Positions 1-8,571 of a stretch of 41,347 nucleotides of DNA are shown here, in pieces. The notes beneath the pieces are model-generated. The model did no database searches, was not told where the DNA came from, and worked only from the letters and a program-made list of their open reading frames with translations. This stretch comes from Bacteroidales bacterium. Lineage in GTDB: Bacteria; Bacteroidota; Bacteroidia; Bacteroidales; WCHB1-69. A program made the translations under genes and the position numbers. The stretch is from the NCBI GenBank assembly GCA_017544105.1, contig JAFYEU010000027.1:1-41347 (forward strand). The letters run 5' to 3'. Numbering within the stretch: the stretch's first letter is position 1; each line of letters begins with the position of its first letter.

Positions 1-628
1 CCGAACGCAACGTGATCTGCTCGTCGTCACGATCCATGTTGTCGTAAGCATACAGGCCCGCCACCTTGCGCAATGCGGCGTCACTCTGCACCCGCACAAA
101 GGAGTCGAAACTCTTGACCGACTTCATCGAGGTCTCCGTGATAGTGCTGCGCACATCCGAATCAACTTCAAAACATGCTTTGTAGGTATCGTTGATTTTC
201 CATACCAACACCAACCCGATCATGATGGGGTTGCCGTTCTTGTCATTCACCTTGATGGGCTCCACATCCATGTTCTTGGCTCGCAACGAGAGCTTCTCCT
301 TGCTGAAGAAAGGGTTGACCCAGAAGAAACCATTCTCCTTGACCGTGCCAGAGTACTTGCCAAAGAAGGTGAGTACCCGCGACTCGTTGGGCTGTACAAT
401 CATGAACCCGCATAAATGAAGGATCCAGACCAAAAGCAGCAGGAATCCGATGCATATAGGAAGCAGAATCCAAGGTGTCACTTCCCCTTTGGCATCTAAC
501 ATACAACCCAGTTTAGATAATCTCACCACTATCCATACCGAAATAATGAATAGGGCAAGGTTAATCAGCAAATGAAGAAAACCATTGTTTCCGGTTGCCA
601 TTTTTCTGTTGAATTCATTGTTATTCAT
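1..628 (-). CDS. SPFH-domain membrane protein, 3'-truncated by the window edge
   Basis: Reading the minus strand from ATG at 628 gives 209 open codons that run off the left edge, so the C-terminus is missing. Two hydrophobic segments (about residues 20-36 and 53-70) precede a prohibitin/SPFH-type start with the run MIVQPNESRVLTFFGKYSG at about 76-94, followed by a beta-rich core in which two acidic/Thr-rich stretches match the usual SPFH fold. SPFH (stomatin/flotillin/HflK-type) proteins form membrane-anchored oligomeric scaffolds; the exact role of this bacterial subgroup is not known to me. A -7 box lies 50 nt upstream. The start at 628 is the first ATG of the frame; ATG at residue 10 is an alternative. 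Family assignment is by recognition of the motif and topology, without a search. Confidence 0.85.
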   Translation of the reverse strand, partial: MNNNEFNRKMATGNNGFLHLLINLALFIISVWIVVRLSKLGCMLDAKGEVTPWILLPICIGFLLLLVWILHLCGFMIVQPNESRVLTFFGKYSGTVKENGFFWVNPFFSKEKLSLRAKNMDVEPIKVNDKNGNPIMIGLVLVWKINDTYKACFEVDSDVRSTITETSMKSVKSFDSFVRVQSDAALRKVAGLYAYDNMDRDDEQITLRS

Positions 629-678
629 AACTTTAAGATTTAAAATTGTGATTGAAATAATATCATTTTAATATCACC

Positions 679-687
679 ACAAAAATA
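679..687 (-). promoter_or_regulatory. -7 promoter box for the SPFH gene
   Basis: On the minus strand the sequence reads TATTTTTGT, matching the Bacteroidota -7 consensus TAnnTTTG plus a pyrimidine. It sits 50 nt before the ATG at 628. No convincing -33 TTTG box at the expected 19-21 nt spacing was seen. Confidence 0.5.
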
Positions 688-787
688 CATTTTTTTTAAT
701 ATCTGCCACATTTTCTAAAAAAAAATTTTCAGAGTCCCTTATCATGCCCTGTTTGTTGGAAACGGCTGAGGGTGTGGAGATTTTTAT

Positions 788-796
788 TATCTTTGC
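788..796 (+). promoter_or_regulatory. -7 promoter box for lysS
   Basis: TATCTTTGC matches TAnnTTTG-C exactly and lies 22 nt before the lysS ATG at 819, implying a short leader. This placement is also evidence against the longer reading frame that would begin at 744, upstream of the promoter. No clear -33 box is visible. Confidence 0.6.
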
Positions 797-818
797 ACCC
801 TTAAAAATCTATAGTATC

Positions 819-2534
819 ATGGCAGAGTTATCCGAACAAGAAATTATCCGTAGAAAGAAATTAGACGATCTGTTGCAGATGGGTATAGATCCCTATCCAG
901 CAGCTGAATATGAAGTGAATGCAACCACCCAGGAGATTTTGGAGAAATTTCCCCAAGACAATTCCCTCTTCCAGGAAGTCAGCATCGCTGGTCGTATCAT
1001 GAGCCAGCGCATCATGGGTGCCGTCTCCTTTTATGTCATCCAAGACGCAGTGGGCAAAATCCAGATCTATGCCAAACGGGATGAGATCTGTCCGGGTGAC
1101 GACAAGACCATGTACAATAGTGTGTTCAAGAAACTCGACATTGGCGACATTATCGGGGTGAAGGGATTTGTATTCACCACGCAGACGGGTGAGACGAGCA
1201 TCCATGTCAAGGAGTTCACCATCCTTTGCAAGTCGGTGTGCCCGCTGCCCATCGTGAAGGAGAAAGACGGCGTGGTCTATGACGCCTTCCAGGATCCGGA
1301 GCAGCGCTATCGCCAGCGCTATATCGACCTGATTGTCAACCCGCAGATCAAGGATACCTTCATCAAGCGCACCTTGCTGGTCAACACCATGCGTAACTAT
1401 CTGAACGAGAAGGGTTACTTGGAGGTGGAAACCCCCATTCTGCAACCGCTTTACGGTGGTGCTGCTGCCCGTCCGTTCAAGACCCATCACAACACCTTGG
1501 ATATGACGCTCTACCTGCGTATTGCCGATGAGCTCTATCTCAAGAAATTGATTGTGGGTGGTTTCAATGGTGTCTATGAGTTCTCCAAAGACTTCCGCAA
1601 CGAGGGCATGGACCGTTTCCACAATCCGGAGTTCACCCAGATGGAGCTCTACGTGCCGTATAAGGACTATGAGTGGATGATGAACACCGTGGAGGAGATG
1701 GTGGAGCGCATCGCGTTGGCATTGCACGGCACCACGCAGGTGCAGGTGGGCGAGCATGTGATCGACTTCAAGCGCCCGTGGAAACGCTATACCATGTTCG
1801 AGGCCATTGAGCACTTCACCGGCACCGACATCTCTGAGATGGACGAGGCCCAACTGGCCAAATTCGCCGCCTCCCAAGGTGTGAAGGTGGACGAGACTAT
1901 GGGCAAGGGCAAACTCATCGACGAGATCTTCGGCGAGACCTGCGAGTCCAAGCTCATCCAGCCGACCTTCATCTATGACTATCCGATTGAGATGTCGCCG
2001 CTGACCAAGAAGCACCGCAGCAAACCCGGTCTGACCGAGCGTTTCGAGGCCATGTGCAATGGCAAGGAGATCTGCAACGCCTACTCCGAGTTGAACGACC
2101 CCATCGACCAGCGCAAGCGTTTCGAAGACCAACTCGAGTTGGGCAAGCGTGGCGATACCGAATCCATGGTGTTGGATGAGGACTTCCTCCGCTCCTTGGA
2201 GATTGGTATGCCCCCGACAGCCGGCTTGGGCATCGGCATTGACCGTCTGGCCATGATCATGACCAACTCGCCCTCCATCCAGGATGTGCTCTTCTTCCCG
2301 CAGATGCGCCCGGAGAAGAAGGCGCCGGTGGCCAACGACGAGGACTTTATTGCTTTGGGCATTGATGCCGCTTGGCTGCCCGCGCTCAAGAAATTGAACA
2401 TCCTTACCGTGGAGCAACTCAAGGAGGCCAATCCCAACAAGTTGCTCAATGACCTGGGCGGCCTCAGAAAGAAGCTGAAACTGGAAGTGCCAGCGGCCAC
2501 GTTGGAAACCATCAAGAGCTGGCAAGAGCAGTAA
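819..2534 (+). CDS. lysS: Lysyl-tRNA synthetase, class II
   Basis: This 571-residue protein charges tRNA-Lys with lysine in the cytoplasm. An N-terminal OB-fold anticodon-binding domain (about 50-140) is followed by the class II catalytic core: motif 1 around 196-208, motif 2 with FRNEG at 259-263, and motif 3 GIGIDRL starting at 471. About 70 residues after the core (500-571) form a helix-hairpin-helix-like tail, which from memory is usual for Bacteroidota LysS and absent from the E. coli enzyme. The start at 819 is preferred over an in-frame ATG at 744 because the -7 box lies between the two and the protein then begins MAELSEQEI. It is the first gene of a same-strand run with mrp, thyA, pgk and the M16 peptidase. 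Confidence 0.96.
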   Translation: MAELSEQEIIRRKKLDDLLQMGIDPYPAAEYEVNATTQEILEKFPQDNSLFQEVSIAGRIMSQRIMGAVSFYVIQDAVGKIQIYAKRDEICPGDDKTMYNSVFKKLDIGDIIGVKGFVFTTQTGETSIHVKEFTILCKSVCPLPIVKEKDGVVYDAFQDPEQRYRQRYIDLIVNPQIKDTFIKRTLLVNTMRNYLNEKGYLEVETPILQPLYGGAAARPFKTHHNTLDMTLYLRIADELYLKKLIVGGFNGVYEFSKDFRNEGMDRFHNPEFTQMELYVPYKDYEWMMNTVEEMVERIALALHGTTQVQVGEHVIDFKRPWKRYTMFEAIEHFTGTDISEMDEAQLAKFAASQGVKVDETMGKGKLIDEIFGETCESKLIQPTFIYDYPIEMSPLTKKHRSKPGLTERFEAMCNGKEICNAYSELNDPIDQRKRFEDQLELGKRGDTESMVLDEDFLRSLEIGMPPTAGLGIGIDRLAMIMTNSPSIQDVLFFPQMRPEKKAPVANDEDFIALGIDAAWLPALKKLNILTVEQLKEANPNKLLNDLGGLRKKLKLEVPAATLETIKSWQEQ

Positions 2535-2605
2535 AAACTAAAAACCGAATAAAAGACCAACAGCTAAAAGCCAACGGCCAATAGCCAATGGCCAACAGCT
2601 AATAT
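2535..2605 (+). repeat. Degenerate 'agccaatggcc / cagctaa' intergenic repeat
   Basis: The 97-nt gap between lysS and mrp is mostly low-complexity sequence made of variants of agccaa(t/c)(g/a)gcc and cagctaa, for example gaccaacagctaaaagccaa at 2555-2574 and ggccaatagccaatggccaa at 2576-2595. The same vocabulary appears at 11846-11888 in front of the 5-FCL gene. It has no coding potential and no promoter or terminator of a recognised kind. A role is unknown to me. Confidence 0.6.
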
Positions 2606-2631
2606 CAACAACTCAATACAAAACAACTACT

Positions 2632-3459
2632 ATGGCAGAATGTAATCACGATTGCAGCAATTGTGCTCAAAAAGGAGACTGCTCCGTACAGGATCTCCGC
2701 GAGCAACCGAATAAAAAAAGTACGATCAGAAAAGTCATTGGCGTGGTCAGTGGCAAAGGCGGTGTGGGCAAGAGCTCCGTCACCTCCTTGTTGGCTGTTC
2801 AACTCCAACGCAAAGGCTATCATGTAGGCATCTTGGATGCAGACATCACGGGGCCTTCCATCCCCAAGATGTTTAACCTGCACACGCTCCTCAGCGGCAA
2901 TGAGGAGGGCGTGATCCCCGCCAAGACTGAGACGGGCATCCAGGTGGTCTCCGCCAACCTGCTCACCCACGACGAAAAGACGCCCGTGGTGTGGCGCGGT
3001 CCGTTAGTGGCCGGCATGGTGAAGCAGTTCTGGACCGATGTGATCTGGGATGATATCGACTTTCTGTTGGTGGACATGCCTCCCGGCACGGGCGATGTGC
3101 CCTTGACGGTCTTCCAGAGCATTGCGGTCGATGGCATCATCATGGTGACCTCCCCGCAGGATCTGGTCTCCCTCATCGTCTCCAAGGCTGTCAACATGGC
3201 TGACATGATGAATATCCCCGTGTTAGGCTTGGTAGAAAACTACAGCTATGCCATCTGTCCGCATTGTGGCGAGAAGATCCGCATCTTCGGCGAGAGCCAT
3301 ACGGCTGAGGTTGGTCGCGAATTCGACATCGACCTGCTGGCCGAGATGCCGATGGACTCCAACTTGGCTGCTCTGAGCGACAAGGGAGAGATTGAGAAGG
3401 CCGAGGTCAACTATCTCGACAAGGTAGTGGAGATGCTGGAGGGATTGGAGAGCAAATAA
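2632..3459 (+). CDS. mrp: Mrp/ApbC/NBP35-family Fe-S cluster carrier ATPase
   Basis: This 275-residue cytosolic P-loop ATPase has the deviant Walker A GKGGVGKS at 41-48, a DMPPGTGD box at 148-155 and a CPHC pair at 209-212. In ApbC/Nbp35 proteins that CxxC bridges a labile 4Fe-4S cluster at the dimer interface for transfer to apo-proteins. Unusually for the bacterial type, the N-terminus carries four cysteines (C4, C8, C11, C17; spacing CX3CX2CX5C), resembling the N-terminal cluster site of Nbp35-like proteins. The usual MIP18/DUF59 N-terminal domain of E. coli-type Mrp is absent. It lies between lysS and thyA; sufC, sufD and sufS elsewhere in the window belong to the same biosynthetic theme. 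Confidence 0.9.
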   Translation: MAECNHDCSNCAQKGDCSVQDLREQPNKKSTIRKVIGVVSGKGGVGKSSVTSLLAVQLQRKGYHVGILDADITGPSIPKMFNLHTLLSGNEEGVIPAKTETGIQVVSANLLTHDEKTPVVWRGPLVAGMVKQFWTDVIWDDIDFLLVDMPPGTGDVPLTVFQSIAVDGIIMVTSPQDLVSLIVSKAVNMADMMNIPVLGLVENYSYAICPHCGEKIRIFGESHTAEVGREFDIDLLAEMPMDSNLAALSDKGEIEKAEVNYLDKVVEMLEGLESK

Positions 3460-3501
3460 CTTTGACTTTGAACTGACAACTTCTAACTGTTAACTTTCTA
3501 T
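3460..3501 (+). repeat. Intergenic spacer with a repeat copy shared with 11809-11841
   Basis: The 42-nt gap between mrp and thyA contains aacttctaactgttaac at 3478-3494. Its exact reverse complement (17 nt) occurs at 11825-11841, and the neighbouring aactgacaac at 3471-3480 has its reverse complement at 11818-11827. The two copies are thus inverted and slightly rearranged versions of one repeat family. No promoter is visible. Confidence 0.5.
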
Positions 3502-4296
3502 ATGTATCAGTATCAGCAACTATTGCGCACCATTCTGGAGCAGGGTTCCTTCAAGGGCGATCGCACCGGTACAGGCACGAAGAGCATCTTCGGCTACCAG
3601 ATGCGTTTTGACCTCTCGGAGGGCTTCCCCTTGCTCACGACCAAGAAGCTGCACCTGCGCTCCATCATCTACGAGTTGTTATGGTTTTTGCAGGGCAGCA
3701 CCAACATCGCCTATTTGAAGGACCACAAGGTCACCATTTGGGACGAGTGGGCGGATGAGAACGGTGACTTGGGGCCAGTGTATGGCAAGCAGTGGCGTTC
3801 TTGGACGGCTCCTGACGGTCGCACAATCGACCAGATTGCGCAGCTGATAGAGCAGATCAAGACGAATCCCGACTCGCGCCGGCTGATGGTCTGTGCGTGG
3901 AATGTGGGGGAGATTGACCAGATGGCGTTGCCGCCGTGTCATGCGCTCTTCCAGTTCTATGTCTGCAATGGGGAGATCTCCTGCCAGCTGTACCAGCGCA
4001 GTGCGGATGTCTTCCTCGGCGTGCCCTTCAACATCGCCTCCTATTCGTTGTTGCTGATGATGGTGGCGCAGGTGTGCGGCCTGAAGCCTAAGGAGTTCAT
4101 CCACACGTTGGGCGATGCGCATCTCTACACCAACCATCTGGAGCAGGCTCAGCTACAGCTCACGCGCGACCCGCGCCCCCTGCCCACGATGAGACTCAAC
4201 CCGGAGGTGAAGGACATCTTCTCCTTCCAATACGAAGACTTCCAGTTGGAGAACTACGATCCCCACCCGCACATCAAAGCGGAGGTGTCGGTATAA
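3502..4296 (+). CDS. thyA: Thymidylate synthase (folate-dependent)
   Basis: The 264-residue product has the same length as E. coli ThyA. It methylates dUMP to dTMP using 5,10-methylene-tetrahydrofolate, releasing dihydrofolate. The catalytic cysteine is C146 within [10 protein letters not shown]. The dUMP phosphate-binding arginines (DRTGTGT at 20-26, SRRL at 125-128), the [17 protein letters not shown] box and a C-terminal [12 protein letters not shown] tail are all present. The start is the first ATG and the gap to mrp is 42 nt. In many relatives a dihydrofolate reductase gene follows thyA; here pgk follows 32 nt downstream, so the dihydrofolate recycling enzyme must be encoded elsewhere. 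Confidence 0.97.
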   Translation: MYQYQQLLRTILEQGSFKGDRTGTGTKSIFGYQMRFDLSEGFPLLTTKKLHLRSIIYELLWFLQGSTNIAYLKDHKVTIWDEWADENGDLGPVYGKQWRSWTAPDGRTIDQIAQLIEQIKTNPDSRRLMVCAWNVGEIDQMALPPCHALFQFYVCNGEISCQLYQRSADVFLGVPFNIASYSLLLMMVAQVCGLKPKEFIHTLGDAHLYTNHLEQAQLQLTRDPRPLPTMRLNPEVKDIFSFQYEDFQLENYDPHPHIKAEVSV

Positions 4297-4328
4297 TGGC
4301 AAATAGTAATCTTTAAAATATTATCAGT

Positions 4329-5528
4329 ATGAAATCCATTGACGCTTTCAATTTTTCAAACCAAAGAGTTTTACTTCGTGTCGACTATAACGTGCCCTTG
4401 AATGAGAACTTTGAGGTCACCGACATTACGCGCATTGTGCGTACGCGCAAGACCATCGGCAAGATCATCGAGGATGGCGGATCCATCATCCTGATGTCCC
4501 ACCTGGGTCGTCCCAAGGGCGAGGCCAACGATAAGTACTCCCTGCGTCACATCGTCTCCACCGTCTCCGAGGTGCTGGGCCGTCCGGTGCAGTTTGCCGG
4601 TGATGTCCTCTCCGAAGAGGCTGCCAAAATGGCTGCTGCCATGAAGCCCGGTGACATCATCTTGCTGGAGAACCTCCGTTTCCATGCGGAAGAGGAGAAG
4701 GGCGACGTGGAGTTCGCCAAACAGATTGCCCGCCTGGGTGACGTCTATGTGAACGACGCCTTTGGAACAGCCCACCGTGAGCACGCCTCCACGGCTACCG
4801 TGGCCCGCTGCTTCCCCGGCAAGGCCTTCGCCGGCTACCTGATGTATGAGGAGGTGATGAGCTTGGAGAAGGTGCTGAATGAGCCCGACAGACCTTTCAC
4901 CGCTATCATCGGTGGATCCAAAGTGTCTACCAAGATCAACATCCTCACCAACCTGCTGCCGAAGGTGGATAACCTTATTGTGGGCGGCGGTCTGAGCTAC
5001 ACCTTCCTGGCTGCTATGGGCCTGAAGATCGGTAACTCCCTGTATGAGCCCGATATGTTGCCCGTTGCCAAGGAGATCCTCGACAAAGTGAATGCCACTG
5101 CCGGCACCAATTTCTACTGCCGTGTTGACAGCATCTGTGGCGACAAGTTCGGCGATGATGCCAACGTGTTGATTCCTGCCGACAACAATATCCCCGACGG
5201 TTGGGAGGGTCTCGATATCGGTCCCAAGACCCAACGCAATATTGCCCAAATTTTGAAAAACTCAGACACGATCCTCTGGAACGGACCTGTCGGCGTCTTC
5301 GAGTTGGAGAAGTTTAGCCAAGGAACTAAGTCGGTGGCTATCAGTGTGGCCGCTGCCACCTTGGCGGGTGCTTACTCCGTCATCGGCGGAGGTGACTCTA
5401 TTGCCGCCATCAACAAGTACAACCTCGGCGACTATGTCTCCTATATCAGCACGGGAGGTGGCGCCATGCTCGAGTATCTCGAAGGCAAGGTGCTCCCGGG
5501 GGTGGCTGCTCTCAACGAGATGGAGTAG
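4329..5528 (+). CDS. pgk: Phosphoglycerate kinase
   Basis: The 399-residue glycolytic enzyme transfers phosphate between 1,3-bisphosphoglycerate and ADP. The N-terminal substrate domain has RVDYNVP at 17-23, the SHLGRPKG box, and a NDAFGTAHR segment that contacts phosphoglycerate. The C-terminal nucleotide domain has GGSKVSTKI, the WNGPVGVFE box and GGGDSIAAI followed by STGGGAMLEYLEG. All hallmark blocks are intact and the length is normal for a bacterial enzyme. It lies 32 nt after thyA without an obvious promoter of its own, and 49 nt before the M16 peptidase. Confidence 0.97.
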   Translation: MKSIDAFNFSNQRVLLRVDYNVPLNENFEVTDITRIVRTRKTIGKIIEDGGSIILMSHLGRPKGEANDKYSLRHIVSTVSEVLGRPVQFAGDVLSEEAAKMAAAMKPGDIILLENLRFHAEEEKGDVEFAKQIARLGDVYVNDAFGTAHREHASTATVARCFPGKAFAGYLMYEEVMSLEKVLNEPDRPFTAIIGGSKVSTKINILTNLLPKVDNLIVGGGLSYTFLAAMGLKIGNSLYEPDMLPVAKEILDKVNATAGTNFYCRVDSICGDKFGDDANVLIPADNNIPDGWEGLDIGPKTQRNIAQILKNSDTILWNGPVGVFELEKFSQGTKSVAISVAAATLAGAYSVIGGGDSIAAINKYNLGDYVSYISTGGGAMLEYLEGKVLPGVAALNEME

Positions 5529-5577
5529 AATCCAGCTGGAATTCATCAGTTACGAATAGACAAACAACCATGCTTTT

Positions 5578-8487
5578 ATGAAAAGATTTTTGCTTCTATG
5601 GGTGTGTTGTACCTTGACAGCGATCCTCCTCGCACAGCCGATGAAGATCAACACCTATACCTTGAAGAATGGTATGAGGGTGATGTTGTGTGAAGACCAC
5701 CAGCAGCCATCCATCTATGGAGCTGTACTGGTTCATGTGGGCGGAAAGAACGATCCTGCCGACAACACCGGCATGGCCCATTATCTGGAACATCTGATGT
5801 TCAAGGGAACTGACCGCATCGGTACGCTTGACTGGGATAATGAGAAACCATTGTTGGATGAAATTGACAACCTCTACGATGCATTACATCAGGAGACGAA
5901 CGAGTCAAGGCGTCAGGAAATCATGAAGAAAATCAACGATGCAAGTGCCCGCGCCGCCAAATACGCCATCCCCAACGAGGTGGATGTGATCTTGAGCAAG
6001 ATGGGCGGAACAGGTGTGAACGCATTCACTTCCAATGATGTGACATGCTACCATAACATGTTTCCATCCAACCAACTTGAGAAATGGCTTACTGTGTATG
6101 CGGAACGTTTCCGCCGTCCGGTATTCCGACTTTTCCAATCAGAATTGGAGGCGGTCTATGAGGAGTTCAACATGTATGCCGATCAGCCGACCAGCGTCTT
6201 CTTTGAGGACGCTATAGCCGCTGCCTATGGCAAGCATCCCTATGGCCGTCCTGTCATAGGTTACCAGGAACACCTCAAAAATCCTCAGATAACGGCGATG
6301 GAGAAGTTCTTTGCCACATACTACCATCCCTATAACATGACTCTGATCCTCGTAGGAGACTTCAACGCCTCTGAAATCAAGCCATTGCTTGACAACACGA
6401 TGGGGAAACTCCGCAATGAGTTCCGAAAGGAAACCCGCAACGCTCAGTTCCGCACTGCCCCGACAGTGCAAAAGCCCCTGGACGACAAGGTGGAGCCTTT
6501 TGAGGGGGTCAAGATCGTGACGGTTGCCGAGACACCCGTCAAGATGGGGGTTGTTGAGTTCCAGACGGTAGGCAGTGGTGACAAGGAGGCCTTTTATCTG
6601 GATATTTTGAGCGGACTGCTCAACAATGAGGCTGGGACAGGCCTTTTGGATGGATTGGTGAAGGAAAACAAGCTGATGGAGGCCAGTGCTTTCAACTATG
6701 CCATGCTGGAGCACGGCCTCTTCGCGCTCTTCTATGTTCCCAAACTCACCGGTCAGTCGCACGAAGATGCCGAGAAACTGGTTCTTGCCGCACTTGATCA
6801 GTTGCGCAAAGGAGACTTTAGCGATGAACTGTTCGAAGCCGTCAAGATGGAATACCTCCGTGACTACTATGAGAGCATGGAATCGCTGACCAGCAAGTTT
6901 TACACGATGGTGGATATCTCCACCAACAACTTTGACCCCAAGGTCTATTATGAGCGCGAGAAGATTATCCGGTCCCTGACAAAGGAACAGATTGTAGATT
7001 TATCAAACAGATTCTTTGGCAAAGAATATCTTTGTTTCCGCTCCGATGTCGGGCAAAAGGATATCAAACGGCTGGAGAAGCCTTCGTGGAAACCTATCGT
7101 GACCAAGAATGCCGAGATGTCGTCCATATATGCCAAGGAACTTGCGGATATGCCGGTCCGGGAGATTGAAAGTCAGGTCGTTGAGTTAGAAAAGGATGTC
7201 TTCAAACAGCAAATCGAGAACAACACGACCTTATATTACAAGGAAAATCCTTACAATGATATCTTTACCCTGCAACTGATCTTCCAATATGGCAGTTTGC
7301 AGGATCAGATGTTGCCGGTGGCGGTGGACTATGTATCCTATCAAGGTTCTGGGAAGAATTACTCAGGAGCTCAGTTCCAGTTGGATTTGCAGAAGTTAGG
7401 GGCCAGCATGACCATCAGCACTTCTGACAGGGAGACGTATGTCACCATCTCCGGTTTTGACGAGTCCCTGCCGCAAGTGTTGCAATTGTGCAGCCAGAAG
7501 CTTATGGACCCAGGTAATGAGGAGAAGTATCTGGATCTGATCGTGGAGCAACGCCGTTCCGAGGCGGAGATGAACCATTCCGATGCGGAAGTCTGGGGCT
7601 CTGCGCTTTATTACTATGCCTTGTATGGAAAGAACTCCCCCTATCTGACCCGTCCTTCCTTGAAGAGCATCGAGAAGCAATCGGGAAAGCAATTGCTGGA
7701 TGTATTCTCAAATGTCTTGCGTAGCGCCATGGATGTCACCTATGTGGGTCGGGTTCCCATGGAGGAGGTGGCGGAGTGGATCAGAGAGGTCTTTGCTTTC
7801 CAGCAAAATCCTGCGGAGAAGAAGAGACCCGTTCGGGAGCAGGTTCGCCATAGCGAGTCCAAGGTGTTGCTGGCCGACAATAAGCAGTTTATGCAGAGCA
7901 ACATCTATTTCCTCATCAATGGGGAGCCACTGAATCGCCAGTCTTTGGTGACCAAGACATTATACAATGAATATATGGGCGGCAGCATGGCCGGTGTCAT
8001 CTTCCAGGAGATTCGTGAGTTGCGTTCTTTGGGCTATTCCGCCTATGGTACCTACAGTTTTGATGAGATTACGCGTCAGCCAGGCTACATGATGGGCTAT
8101 CTGGGCACTCAGGCCGACAAGACCAATGAGGGCGTGGTGGCGATGAGCGAACTCTTGTCGACTTTCCCCAAACGGCCGGAGAAGTTCGAGATGGCCAAAG
8201 AGTCTGCCATTCGCCAGATGGAGTCCTCTTATATCTCGTTCCGCCAGATGCCCAACCAAGTACGCGTCTGGGAGGAGATGGGCTATGGGAAAGATCCGCG
8301 TCCTGAGCGTCTGAAACAACTCCAATTGATCAATATAGACGATGTGCAGAAGTTCCATCAGGCCAACATGGCCGACCGCCCGATTGTCATCACCATCGCC
8401 GGCGACTCAAGGCGCTTTGATACCAAAGCCTTGAAGAACATGGGTAAGGTGGTGAAGGTGAAGTACACAGATATCATCGTTGATTAA
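5578..8487 (+). CDS. Secreted M16 family zinc metallopeptidase (pitrilysin-like)
   Basis: This 969-residue protein starts with a signal peptide (hydrophobic core about 4-18, cleavage near AQ at 19-20) and is probably periplasmic. The inverted zinc motif HxxEH is HYLEH at 68-72, with the downstream glutamate ligand probably in EAVYEEF at 191-197. Between them lies a charged helical insertion (about 83-130) that lengthens the usual HxxEH-to-E distance by roughly 45 residues. A second, catalytically inert M16 half follows (about 530-969), as in full-length pitrilysin-type enzymes. These enzymes degrade peptides or process exported proteins; the substrate cannot be inferred. It closes the lysS run and is followed by a strong terminator. 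Confidence 0.92.
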   Translation: MKRFLLLWVCCTLTAILLAQPMKINTYTLKNGMRVMLCEDHQQPSIYGAVLVHVGGKNDPADNTGMAHYLEHLMFKGTDRIGTLDWDNEKPLLDEIDNLYDALHQETNESRRQEIMKKINDASARAAKYAIPNEVDVILSKMGGTGVNAFTSNDVTCYHNMFPSNQLEKWLTVYAERFRRPVFRLFQSELEAVYEEFNMYADQPTSVFFEDAIAAAYGKHPYGRPVIGYQEHLKNPQITAMEKFFATYYHPYNMTLILVGDFNASEIKPLLDNTMGKLRNEFRKETRNAQFRTAPTVQKPLDDKVEPFEGVKIVTVAETPVKMGVVEFQTVGSGDKEAFYLDILSGLLNNEAGTGLLDGLVKENKLMEASAFNYAMLEHGLFALFYVPKLTGQSHEDAEKLVLAALDQLRKGDFSDELFEAVKMEYLRDYYESMESLTSKFYTMVDISTNNFDPKVYYEREKIIRSLTKEQIVDLSNRFFGKEYLCFRSDVGQKDIKRLEKPSWKPIVTKNAEMSSIYAKELADMPVREIESQVVELEKDVFKQQIENNTTLYYKENPYNDIFTLQLIFQYGSLQDQMLPVAVDYVSYQGSGKNYSGAQFQLDLQKLGASMTISTSDRETYVTISGFDESLPQVLQLCSQKLMDPGNEEKYLDLIVEQRRSEAEMNHSDAEVWGSALYYYALYGKNSPYLTRPSLKSIEKQSGKQLLDVFSNVLRSAMDVTYVGRVPMEEVAEWIREVFAFQQNPAEKKRPVREQVRHSESKVLLADNKQFMQSNIYFLINGEPLNRQSLVTKTLYNEYMGGSMAGVIFQEIRELRSLGYSAYGTYSFDEITRQPGYMMGYLGTQADKTNEGVVAMSELLSTFPKRPEKFEMAKESAIRQMESSYISFRQMPNQVRVWEEMGYGKDPRPERLKQLQLINIDDVQKFHQANMADRPIVITIAGDSRRFDTKALKNMGKVVKVKYTDIIVD

Positions 8488-8511
8488 CATGCTGTCGTGT
8501 ATGGAAAATCT

Positions 8512-8540
8512 AAGGCTGTTCTTCGGAATGGCCTTTTTTT
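8512..8540 (+). terminator. Rho-independent terminator after the M16 gene
   Basis: A 24-nt hairpin at 8512-8535 pairs aaggctgttc with ggaatggcct t, giving a 10-bp stem (two G·T wobbles) closed by a C(TTCG)G tetraloop. It is followed directly by a T run to 8540. The UUCG-type loop and U tract are classic for intrinsic termination. It lies 24 nt after the M16 stop. Confidence 0.85.
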
Positions 8541-8542
8541 AT

Positions 8543-8551
8543 TATTTTTGC
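8543..8551 (+). promoter_or_regulatory. -7 promoter box for the flippase gene
   Basis: TATTTTTGC matches TAnnTTTG-C and lies 20 nt before the ATG at 8572. It begins only 2 nt after the T tract of the preceding terminator, so terminator and promoter are packed end to end. No matching -33 box is visible. Confidence 0.6.
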
Positions 8552-8571
8552 AACCTTGAAAATCTTGAAAG

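Noticed and set aside
192..506. Short open frames on both strands at the left edge
   Set aside because: They lie inside the SPFH gene in other frames; the SPFH reading gives recognisable protein sequence, these do not.
744..818. 25-codon N-terminal extension of lysS from ATG at 744
   Set aside because: It would start upstream of the -7 box at 788-796 and encodes a leader unlike any LysS; the start at 819 gives the standard N-terminus.
861..2525. 554-codon open frame antisense to lysS
   Set aside because: A shadow of the strongly biased lysS codons; His/Leu-rich composition, no promoter and no recognisable domain.
4371..5249. 292-codon frame antisense to pgk
   Set aside because: A codon-bias shadow of pgk with no start context or domain.
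5528..5544. Imperfect palindrome gaatccagctggaattc after pgk
   Set aside because: Short, without a T run, and directly within an apparent co-transcribed spacer; too weak for a terminator or operator call.
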